Positions 16,924-23,768 of a stretch of 64,000 nt of DNA are shown here, in pieces. The DNA comes from Streptomyces sp. WZ-12 (lineage in GTDB: Bacteria; Actinomycetota; Actinomycetes; Streptomycetales; Streptomycetaceae): positions 5,677,001 to 5,741,000 of the forward strand of contig NZ_CP118574.1 of the NCBI RefSeq assembly GCF_028898845.1. Direction: 5' to 3'. The notes beneath the pieces were generated by a model. That model ran no database searches. It was not told the origin of the DNA and saw only the letters and a list, made by a program, of their open reading frames with translations. Numbering within the stretch: position 1 is the first letter of the stretch; every line of letters starts with the position of its first letter. The position numbers and the translations under genes were made by a program.

Positions 16924-17121
16924 CCCCGTGAGCAGCGACCGGCGACGGATGCCGCTCGTCCGATGTCTGGATATCTCGGGTCTCCGGGAGCCGGGTTGTC
17001 AGTGGTGTGGCCCCTGATTGTCCGAGGTGTTGCTCCGTGGGCGAGCCATGGGCGCGCGGCTACCCGGACCGTTCACGCCTATGCCGATCATTTCCCGCCC
17101 CGCACATCGCCGCGGGAGATG

Positions 17122-17150
17122 TTCCGTACGCCGGTATTGCCCCCTACGCT
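17122..17150 (+). promoter_or_regulatory. Candidate promoter for DUF3830 gene, leaderless
   Basis: TTCCGT (17122-17127), a 17-bp spacer and TACGCT (17145-17150). The A of the ATG lies 7 bases after the -10, and there is no Shine-Dalgarno, so the transcript probably starts at the start codon. Confidence 0.45.
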
Positions 17151-17156
17151 CGGGAT

Positions 17157-17657
17157 ATGACCGATCGCTTCATCGAAGTCTCCCTGGACAAGCGCGGCGT
17201 GAGCTGCACGGCCAAGTTGCTCGACGATCGTGCCCCGCTCACCTGCGCCGCCATCTGGGACGCCCTGCCGCTCGGCGGCGACGTCTACCACGCCAAGTAC
17301 GCCCGCAACGAGATCTACGCCCTGGTCCCGCCCTTCGCCCCCGAGGAACCGCCGTTGGAGAACCCCACCATCACGCCGATCCCCGGCGACCTGTGCTACT
17401 TCACCTTCAGCGACACCCAGTTGGGCACCGCCTCCTACGGCTACGAGAGCGCGGCCAAGCACCGCGGCCGCGCCACCGTCGTCGACCTCGCGCTCTTCTA
17501 CGAGCGCAACAACCTGCTGATCAACGGGGATGCGGGCTGGGTGCCGGGCATCGTCTGGGGCGCGGTCGTCGAGGGCCTGGACCGGATGGCCGACGCCTGC
17601 CAGGACCTCTGGCGGGCCGGCGCCCTGGGGGAGACCCTCGCCTTCCGCCGCGCCTAG
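17157..17657 (+). CDS. DUF3830 (cyclophilin-like fold) protein
   Basis: A 166-residue protein of the DUF3830 family, which is known to have a cyclophilin-like barrel and is found next to amidases, racemase/maleate-isomerase-like enzymes and amino-acid importers. Recognisable parts are CAAIWDALPLGGDVYHAKYARNE cut as CAAIWDALPL and HAKYARNE, then GDLCYFTF and LALFYERNNLL. It is cytoplasmic, with no signal. It is transcribed divergently from the EhuB-like gene and probably belongs to the same pathway. Its biochemical role is unknown; small-molecule binding or an accessory to the neighbouring enzymes is plausible. The TAG stop codon is the first three bases of the palindromic element that follows, so the natural C-terminus may have been altered by that insertion. 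Confidence 0.85.
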   Translation: MTDRFIEVSLDKRGVSCTAKLLDDRAPLTCAAIWDALPLGGDVYHAKYARNEIYALVPPFAPEEPPLENPTITPIPGDLCYFTFSDTQLGTASYGYESAAKHRGRATVVDLALFYERNNLLINGDAGWVPGIVWGAVVEGLDRMADACQDLWRAGALGETLAFRRA

Positions 17658-17820
17658 GGCGCTTCTGACGGATCTCCGCGGCGTCGCGGCGTCTGGCACG
17701 CCCGCTCGCGGCGTTGCCGACATGTCCCCATAGCTCCGCTATGAAGACATCCCGGCGCCTTGCGATCGCACGCGCCAGACGCCGCTCCTTCTTCCACGGA
17801 GATCCGTCAGAAGCGCCCTA
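17655..17820. mobile_element. 166-bp MITE-like palindromic element
   Basis: Perfect 24-bp terminal inverted repeats (17655-17678 and 17797-17820) enclose nested inverted repeats sharing one centre near 17737: a 12-bp pair (17686-17697 with 17774-17785), ATGTC/GACAT and ATAG/CTAT. CTAG occurs exactly at both outer ends (17654-17657 and 17818-17821), consistent with a CTAG target as used by some IS5-related elements. There is no coding capacity. A one-mismatch copy of the terminal repeat occurs at 33868-33891. No matching transposase is in the window. Confidence 0.8.
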
Positions 17821-18033
17821 GCCGGCCCGCCCGCCGGGGCGGCTACCGGGAGCGCCCACCTGGGCGGGCCGTTGGGGCGGGCCGTTGGGGGCGGCGGCCG
17901 CCCGAAATACCCACCGCCCCCACCGCGTTGAGGCCCAGCAGGGGGCCCAGCCGCCCCCTACGGCATCCGTTCGACCGCCCCCTACGGAACGGCCCCACGG
18001 AACGCCCCCACGGACCGTCCCGAGCGAGCGCCC
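17821..18033. other. Low-complexity stretch after palindromic element
   Basis: Runs of GCCGTTGGGGCGG and repeated CCCCTACGGAAC-like units (17955-18045) flank the amidase stop. No gene seen. It looks like simple-sequence expansion next to the element. Confidence 0.5.
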
Positions 18034-19452
18034 CTACGGAACCGGCGGCCCCGGGATCCCCGCGGCCCCCGCCTCGTACAGCGCGTGCGCGGCGCGCAGC
18101 ACCAGCGCGTCCGCGTGCCGCGCGCCCACCAACTGCACCCCGATCGGCAGCCCGTCGCCGTCCACCCCACAGGGCACGGTCGCGGCGGGCTGCTGGGTGA
18201 GGTTGAACGGGTAGGTGAACGGCGTCCACCCCGTCCACCGCGCGTGGCCGGAACCAGCCGGCACTTCCAAGCCGCCGGCGAACGCGGTGATCGGCTCGGT
18301 CGGCGTCACCAACAGGTCGTAGACGCTGTGGAACCGCCCCATCGCCCGCCCCAGCGCCATCCGCACGTCCACCGCCGCCAGGTAGTCCAGCGCGCCGTAT
18401 TGGGCGCCCTGCGCGCAGATCTCCCGCAACCCCGGGTCCAGCAACTCCCGCTCGGCCTCCGGGAGCGGCTGCACCAGCCGGGCCGCGCCGCTGAACCACA
18501 GCGTGTGGAACGCCTCCACCGGGTCCGCCACCCCCGGGTCGATCTCCTCGACGGCCGCGCCGAGTCCGGCCAGCGCGTCCACCGTCCGCCGCACCGCCGC
18601 CGCCACCTCCGGCGCCACCGGCACGTCCCAACCCAGCGACGGGCTGTACGCCACCCGCAGCCCGACCACGCCCCCGGTCACCGCCTCCCTGAACGACCCG
18701 TCCAGAGGGGCCAACTGCGACCAGTCCCGCCAATCGGGGCCGCAGATCACGTCCATCAACAGTGCCGCGTCCGCCGCGTCCCGCGCCATCGGCCCCACGT
18801 GCGCCAGCGTCCCGAACGGGCTCGCCGGATACGCCGGCACCCGCCCGTAGGTCGCCTTCAGCCCGAAGATCCCGCAGAACGACGCCGGGATCCGCACCGA
18901 CCCCCCGCCGTCCGTGCCCAGGCTCAACGGCCCCGCCCCCGACGCCACCGCCGCCGCGCTGCCCCCACTGGAACCGCCCGAGGTGCGCGCCGGATCGTAC
19001 GGGTTGCCCGTCACCCCGTGCCGCGGGGAGTCGGTGACGCCCTTCCAACCGAACTCCGGCGTGGTGGTCTTGCCGACGAACACCGCCCCGGACTCCCGCA
19101 GCCGGGCCACCGCCGGCGCGTCCTCGTCCCACGTCGCGCCGTCGGCCCGCACCGTCCGCGACCCGCGCAGCGTCGGCGTCCCCCGGGTCAGCAGCAGGTC
19201 CTTGACGGTGACCGGCACCCCGTCCACCGGCCCGTCCGGCGCCCCGCGCCGCCAGCGCTCCGCCGAGGCCGCCGCCTGCGCCAGCGCCTGCTCGGCGTCG
19301 ATCCGGGTGAAGGCGTTGACGCTGGCCTGCGCGGCCTCGGCGCGCTCCAGCACCGCCTCGGCCACCTCGACCGGGGAGAACTCGCCGGCGGCGTAGCCGG
19401 CCGTCAGCCGGGTCGCGGTGAGGTCGGTGAGGCGGGTCGGTCCGTTGGTCAT
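18034..19452 (-). CDS. Amidase-signature-family amidohydrolase
   Basis: A 472-residue amidase signature enzyme that hydrolyses C-N amide bonds by a Ser-cisSer-Lys triad. The Lys is in VTVKDLLLT (about residue 84), the cis-Ser in RTSGGSSGGSAAA (about 161) and the nucleophile in GTDGGGSVRIP (about 185); the 24-residue spacing between the serines is the family value. The C-terminal part contains PFNLTQQPAATVPCG and PIGVQLVG, typical of the group. GGAGG lies 4 bases before the ATG. The dehydrogenase gene upstream lies 84 bp away on the same strand. With maleate-isomerase-like enzymes and an amino-acid-type importer nearby, a dicarboxylic mono-amide is a plausible substrate, but this is inference. 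Confidence 0.93.
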   Translation of the reverse strand: MTNGPTRLTDLTATRLTAGYAAGEFSPVEVAEAVLERAEAAQASVNAFTRIDAEQALAQAAASAERWRRGAPDGPVDGVPVTVKDLLLTRGTPTLRGSRTVRADGATWDEDAPAVARLRESGAVFVGKTTTPEFGWKGVTDSPRHGVTGNPYDPARTSGGSSGGSAAAVASGAGPLSLGTDGGGSVRIPASFCGIFGLKATYGRVPAYPASPFGTLAHVGPMARDAADAALLMDVICGPDWRDWSQLAPLDGSFREAVTGGVVGLRVAYSPSLGWDVPVAPEVAAAVRRTVDALAGLGAAVEEIDPGVADPVEAFHTLWFSGAARLVQPLPEAERELLDPGLREICAQGAQYGALDYLAAVDVRMALGRAMGRFHSVYDLLVTPTEPITAFAGGLEVPAGSGHARWTGWTPFTYPFNLTQQPAATVPCGVDGDGLPIGVQLVGARHADALVLRAAHALYEAGAAGIPGPPVP

Positions 19453-19536
19453 GCGTCCTCCGAGCGTCGGCCGCCCCGGGCGGGACGGCGGGCGGGGCAC
19501 GGACCGCGCGGGTCGGGCCCGCCACGGCCCGCGCGG

Positions 19537-20520
19537 TCACTGCACCGGTACGTACCCGAGGCGTTTGTCGACCACGTTCAGCAGCGGCTCCCCGGCCGCC
19601 CACCGGTCGAAGTTGTCCTGGAACTGCTCGGCGAGCGCGTCCCGCCAGCCCAGGGTGTCGCCGCTCATGTGCGGGGAGACGATCAGGTGCGGCACATCCC
19701 ACAGCGGACTGTCCGTGCCCAGCGGCTCGGCCTCGAAGACGTCCAGCGCCGCCGCCGCGATCCGCCACTGGCGCAACGCCGCGACCAGCGCCTCCTCGAC
19801 GACCAGCGGCCCCCGCGCGACGTTGACGAACCGGGCCCGGCGCGGCATCAGCGCGAACGCCTCGGCCCCGAACATCCCCCGGGTCTCCTCGGTCAGCGGC
19901 GCCGCGCAGACCACCCAATCCGCTTGCGGCAGCAGCCCGTTCAGCGCCCCGGCCCCGTGCACCCGGCCGAACGCGGGGTCGCCGGCCCGCTCCCGGCGGC
20001 CGACCAGATCCACCGCGACACCCAGTGCCAGCAAGGTGGTGCCGATGGCCCGACCGATCGGCCCGGAACCCACCACCACCGCGCGGGTGCCGGCCAGCCG
20101 CAGCGCCTCCCGGTGCTGCCACCGCCGCTGCCGCTGGAGCTCCCAACTCCCGTAGAAGTCCTTGGCCATGGCGATCACCAGCCCCGCGACGTACTCGGCG
20201 ATCGGCTGCTCGAAGACCCCGCGGGCGTTGGTGACGACGGTGTCGTCGGCGACCAGCGCCGGGCACAGCAGGCGGTCCACGCCGGCGCTCGCGGTGTGCA
20301 CCCACCCCGGCCGGGGGCCGTGTTCCGGCCAGCTTTCCCGGATCGCATCGGAGGTGAAGTCCCAGGCCAACAGCACGTCAGCGGTGGGAAGTAGGCCGGC
20401 CAGGGTCTTCTCGTCGGCGAAGACGACCTCGGCCCGACCGGCGAGCCGATCCAGTTGGGGGAGGGGATCGGAGCCCAGAACGAGGACGGTGTGCTCGGTG
20501 CTGCCGGTGCTTTCGGACAT
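19537..20520 (-). CDS. D-isomer-specific 2-hydroxyacid dehydrogenase
   Basis: A 327-residue NAD(P)-dependent D-2-hydroxyacid dehydrogenase. The Rossmann motif is VVVGSGPIGRAIG at about 145-157. The catalytic Arg lies in FVNVARGPLV (about 234), the Glu in ALDVFEAEPLG, and the His in IVSPHMSGD. These are the hallmarks of the GhrA-like branch acting on small 2-keto or 2-hydroxy acids. The substrate-binding domain is formed by the N- and C-terminal ends (AGVDRLLCPAL, LLNVVDKRLGYVPV). It is the first gene of a two-gene unit with the amidase and is divergent from the isomerase-like pair, suggesting one pathway. The actual acid is unknown. Confidence 0.92.
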   Translation of the reverse strand: MSESTGSTEHTVLVLGSDPLPQLDRLAGRAEVVFADEKTLAGLLPTADVLLAWDFTSDAIRESWPEHGPRPGWVHTASAGVDRLLCPALVADDTVVTNARGVFEQPIAEYVAGLVIAMAKDFYGSWELQRQRRWQHREALRLAGTRAVVVGSGPIGRAIGTTLLALGVAVDLVGRRERAGDPAFGRVHGAGALNGLLPQADWVVCAAPLTEETRGMFGAEAFALMPRRARFVNVARGPLVVEEALVAALRQWRIAAAALDVFEAEPLGTDSPLWDVPHLIVSPHMSGDTLGWRDALAEQFQDNFDRWAAGEPLLNVVDKRLGYVPVQ

Positions 20521-20594
20521 AGGCCAGAAACCGTTCTGAAACGAGTGCCCCGTATCAAGGAACAGGGCGCCGACAGATGCCTGAGATGCGAGGA

Positions 20595-20624
20595 TTGACC
20601 ACGCTAAGAAGTCGTATCTACCGT
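20595..20624 (+). promoter_or_regulatory. Candidate promoter for the isomerase-like gene pair
   Basis: TTGACC (20595-20600), an 18-bp spacer and TACCGT (20619-20624) in the 209-bp gap between the divergent dehydrogenase and isomerase genes. Confidence 0.4.
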
Positions 20625-20729
20625 GTCAACAACGGCTCTGTCCCGACGTCCCCGGCTTGTCCGGTGTGTTGCACAACCTCTCCGGCCACTGGCCGTGCCA
20701 CATACCCCTTCGCGCCTCTAGGGGCCCTT

Positions 20730-21635
20730 ATGGACGTCTCCTTTCTGGGTGGCCCGCAGCCGCAGCTCGGCGTGGGCGTCGTCGCCCCCTTCGACTTCGC
20801 CCTCGACCGCGAACTGTGGCGCTGGGTACCCGACGATGTGTCCCTGCACCTCACCCGAACTCCCTTCGTGCCGGTCGAGGTCAGCCTCGACCTGGCCCGC
20901 CTGGTGAGCGAGCACGAGACCCTGGACGCCGCCGTCCAGGCCCTGTGTGCCGTATCGCCGCAGGTCATCGCCTACGCCTGTACGTCCGGCAGCTTCGTCG
21001 GCGGCCTCGCGGGCGAACGCGCGATGTGCGCGGCCATAACACAGGCCGGGGAGGTCCCCGCCCTCACCACCTCGGGCGCCGCGATCGAAGCGCTCCACGA
21101 GATCGGCGCCCGACGCATCGCCGTCGTCACCCCGTACACCAAATCGGTCACCGATTCCCTGGAGGAGTTCCTCGGCGAGGCGGGTGTCACCGTCACCGGC
21201 CGCGCCTATCTGGGGCTCACCCGGCACATCTGGAAGGTCCCCTACCGCGACGTCGTCGACATGGCCCGGGCCGCCGTCATCGGGGCCGCCGACGCCCTGT
21301 TCATCAGCTGCACCAACCTGCCCACCTACGACGTCATCCCCCAGTTGGAAGCCGAGCTGCGGATGCCGGTGCTGTCCGCCAATCAGGTGACGATGTGGGC
21401 GGCGCTGCGCGCCATCGGCGCCGAGGCCGTCGGCCCGTACCAGGCGCTGCTCGATCCGGTGGCGCGCAGCGGCCCGGCCGCCATGACCGGCACCCAACCC
21501 CCGCCGCGGAGCAGCCCCGGACCGACCCCCGAGGCCGCCTTCGCGGGACCGCCGGCCCCGCCCGACGCGGAGCCCGGCGACGGCCCCGAACCGCCCCCGT
21601 ACCTCCCCGAGGACCCGGGCCAGCCCCCGGTCTGA
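20730..21635 (+). CDS. Maleate cis-trans isomerase/arylmalonate decarboxylase-family enzyme A
   Basis: A 301-residue member of the Asp/Glu racemase superfamily (maleate isomerase, AMDase, EutA branch). Both catalytic-cysteine positions are present: Cys84 in IAYACTSGSF and Cys194 in LFISCTNLPTYD. The C-terminal RMPVLSANQVTMWAAL is diagnostic of the maleate-isomerase group. After it comes a 45-residue Pro-rich tail (from about 255) not found in the family. ATG 20730 with AGGGG upstream was chosen; the longer frame adds residues with no family match. The next gene encodes a paralogue 62 bp downstream. Possible reactions are maleate to fumarate or a related malonate/hydantoin chemistry; the neighbourhood suggests a catabolic step. 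Confidence 0.88.
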   Translation: MDVSFLGGPQPQLGVGVVAPFDFALDRELWRWVPDDVSLHLTRTPFVPVEVSLDLARLVSEHETLDAAVQALCAVSPQVIAYACTSGSFVGGLAGERAMCAAITQAGEVPALTTSGAAIEALHEIGARRIAVVTPYTKSVTDSLEEFLGEAGVTVTGRAYLGLTRHIWKVPYRDVVDMARAAVIGAADALFISCTNLPTYDVIPQLEAELRMPVLSANQVTMWAALRAIGAEAVGPYQALLDPVARSGPAAMTGTQPPPRSSPGPTPEAAFAGPPAPPDAEPGDGPEPPPYLPEDPGQPPV

Positions 21636-21697
21636 CGCCCGGTCCGCCGCGCCCCGTACACCGCACGCCGCTCGCCCCCACCCGTAGGGAGAACTGC

Positions 21698-22423
21698 ATG
21701 GCATCGGTCGGCTTCCTCTACCCCGGCCACTCCGCCGAGGACGACTACCCCCGGCTCGAAGCGCTCCTGGGCGGCGCGGTCCGCCTGCCGCTCGTCCACA
21801 CCGACATCGGCGAGGACGCCCACCGCGTTGACGCCCTACTGGAGATGGGCTCCGCGGCCCGCCTCGCGGCCGGCGTCGACGCGCTGCGCGAGCGCGGTGC
21901 CGAGGCCGTCGTCTGGGCCTGCACCAGCGCCAGCTTCATCTACGGCCGGGAGGGCGCCCAGCAGCAGGTGCGGGAGCTGTCGGCGCGGGCCGGGCTGCCG
22001 GCCTCCAGTACCTCCTTCGCCTTCGCGCACGCCGTGGCGGCCCTCGACGTCCGTCGGGTCGCGATCGCCGCCACGTACCCGGCCGATGTCGCCGAGTGCT
22101 TCCACGCGTTCCTGAAGGCCGCCGGCATCGAGGTCGTCGCCACCCGCGGCAGCGGCATCATCACGGCCGCCGAGGTCGGCACCTGGGGGCGGGCGGAAGT
22201 GCTCGCGCTGGCCCGCGCCGGCGACCACCCCGACGCGGAGGCGGTCCTGCTGCCCGACACCGCCCTGCACACCGCCGCCCATCTGCCGGCCCTCGAAGCC
22301 GCGCTCGGCAAACCGGTGCTCACCGCCAATCAGGTGACGGTCTGGGAGGGCCTGCGGCTGCTCGACCGCCCGCTGGCCTGCCCGGAGCTGGGCGCGCTGT
22401 TCTCCCGTCCGGCCGGCGCCTAA
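21698..22423 (+). CDS. Maleate isomerase/AMDase-family paralogue B lacking the second cysteine
   Basis: A 241-residue paralogue of the preceding enzyme. The first catalytic Cys is kept (Cys75 in VWACTSASF), but the second position reads LLPDTALHT, with Asp where enzyme A has Cys (ISCTNLPT). The final motif [15 protein letters not shown] is conserved. Racemases and isomerases of the superfamily use two acid/base cysteines, whereas decarboxylases use one, so B probably catalyses a different step or acts as a partner of A. GGGAG lies 8 bases before the ATG. It is the last gene of the pair; EutA-like proteins near Ehu transporters are the nearest known context. Confidence 0.87.
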   Translation: MASVGFLYPGHSAEDDYPRLEALLGGAVRLPLVHTDIGEDAHRVDALLEMGSAARLAAGVDALRERGAEAVVWACTSASFIYGREGAQQQVRELSARAGLPASSTSFAFAHAVAALDVRRVAIAATYPADVAECFHAFLKAAGIEVVATRGSGIITAAEVGTWGRAEVLALARAGDHPDAEAVLLPDTALHTAAHLPALEAALGKPVLTANQVTVWEGLRLLDRPLACPELGALFSRPAGA

Positions 22424-22512
22424 CGGCCCGGGCACTGGCGCCCGCACCCCCTCGGCTCCCGGTCACGGCCGGGAGCCGCGTCATGGCCGGAATCCGCGCC
22501 CCGCCCCGGGAA

Positions 22513-22535
22513 TAACCGGAGAACTTCTCCGGTTA
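22513..22535. promoter_or_regulatory. 23-bp perfect palindrome upstream of LLM oxidoreductase
   Basis: An uninterrupted 11+1+11 palindrome centred on C22524, with half-site TAACCGGAGAA, ends 54 bp before the oxidoreductase start. The length and symmetry fit a dimeric repressor operator (MarR, TetR or GntR class). No regulator gene is adjacent. Confidence 0.7.
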
Positions 22536-22589
22536 CCCTCCTCGCAAGCCACCGACGGCGAAACGCGCGACGCGAGGAGGACCCGCACC

Positions 22590-23720
22590 GTGAGCGGCGA
22601 AGACCAGCAGACCCCGGGCAGCAACGGCCGTCCCGGGGACGACGGGATCCGGGCCACCGCCCCGGGCACCGCACCCGTCCCCCTCTCCGTGCTCGACCTG
22701 GTGACGGTCGGCGCCGGCAACACCGCGACCGACGCCGTCCGCACCTCCGTCGAACTGGCCCGCACCGCCGAGCGCCGCGGTTTCCACCGCTACTGGGTCG
22801 CCGAGCACCACTCCATGCCCGGCGTCGCCTCCTCCTCGCCCGCGGTGCTCCTGGCCCACCTCGCCGCCCACACCGACCGCATCCGGCTCGGCTCCGGCGG
22901 CGTGATGCTGCCCAACCACGCCCCCCTGGTCATCGCCGAACAGTTCGGCACCCTGGAGGCGATGGCCCCCGGCCGCATCGACCTCGGCCTCGGCCGCGCC
23001 CCCGGCACCGACGGCGCCACCGCCGCCGCGCTCCGTCGCACCGAGCGGCTCCACGAGGGCGCCGACGAATTCCCGCAGCAGCTCGCGGAGTTGACCCGCT
23101 TCCTCGACGACGACTTCCCCGCCGGCCACCCCTACGCCCGGATCCACGCCGTCCCCGGCCCCGTCCAGGCCACCGCGCCCGGCGGCGTCCAGTCCCCGCA
23201 CCGCCCGCCCCTGTGGCTGCTCGGCTCCTCCGGCTTCAGCGCCCAACTCGCCGGCACGCTCGGCCTGCCGTTCGCCTTCGCCCACCACTTCTCCGCGGCC
23301 AACACCCTCCCGGCCCTGGACCTCTACCGCTCCTCGTTCCGCCCCTCCGCGGTGCTCGCCGAGCCCTATGCCCTGATCGGCGTCTCCGCGCTGGCCGCCG
23401 AGGACGAGCGGGAGGCCGACCGCCAGGTCCGCACCGGCGCGCTCGCCATGCTCCGGCTGCGCACCGGCCGCCCCGGCCTCGTCCCCACCCCCGAGGAGGC
23501 CGCCGCCCACCAATTCAGCGACGTGGAGCGGAACTTCGTCGACGGCTGGCTCGGCAACGTCCTCCACGGCACCCCCGACGCCGTCCGCCAGGGCCTCGAC
23601 GACCTCGCCAAGCGCACCGGTGCCGACGAGTTGATGATCACCGCCAACGCCCACACCGGCGAGGCCCGCCGCCGCTCCTACGAGCTCATTGCCGACGCCT
23701 ACGGGCTCCCGCAGGGCTGA
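22590..23720 (+). CDS. LLM-class flavin-dependent oxidoreductase
   Basis: A 376-residue luciferase-like monooxygenase family protein. It has the TIM-barrel pattern of the YhbW/MsnO8 group: [50 protein letters not shown] cut at [30 protein letters not shown], and [14 protein letters not shown]. Such enzymes use FMNH2 (or F420 in some branches) to oxidise small organic molecules; substrate is unknown. GTG start with GAGGAGGACC upstream. About 25 extra residues precede the barrel. It is monocistronic, behind the palindrome at 22513-22535, which suggests inducible control, for example by an electrophile or antibiotic. Confidence 0.92.
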   Translation: MSGEDQQTPGSNGRPGDDGIRATAPGTAPVPLSVLDLVTVGAGNTATDAVRTSVELARTAERRGFHRYWVAEHHSMPGVASSSPAVLLAHLAAHTDRIRLGSGGVMLPNHAPLVIAEQFGTLEAMAPGRIDLGLGRAPGTDGATAAALRRTERLHEGADEFPQQLAELTRFLDDDFPAGHPYARIHAVPGPVQATAPGGVQSPHRPPLWLLGSSGFSAQLAGTLGLPFAFAHHFSAANTLPALDLYRSSFRPSAVLAEPYALIGVSALAAEDEREADRQVRTGALAMLRLRTGRPGLVPTPEEAAAHQFSDVERNFVDGWLGNVLHGTPDAVRQGLDDLAKRTGADELMITANAHTGEARRRSYELIADAYGLPQG

Positions 23721-23726
23721 CGCACG

Positions 23727-23768
23727 ACGCGGGGCGCGCGACGGCTCAACCGCACGCGCGCCCCGCGT
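23727..23768. terminator. Bidirectional terminator overlapping the 3' end of the GGDEF-EAL gene
   Basis: Perfect 14-bp stem (23727-23740 with 23755-23768) and a 14-base loop between convergent genes. The stop codon of the - strand gene (23746-23748) lies in the loop. Confidence 0.75.
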
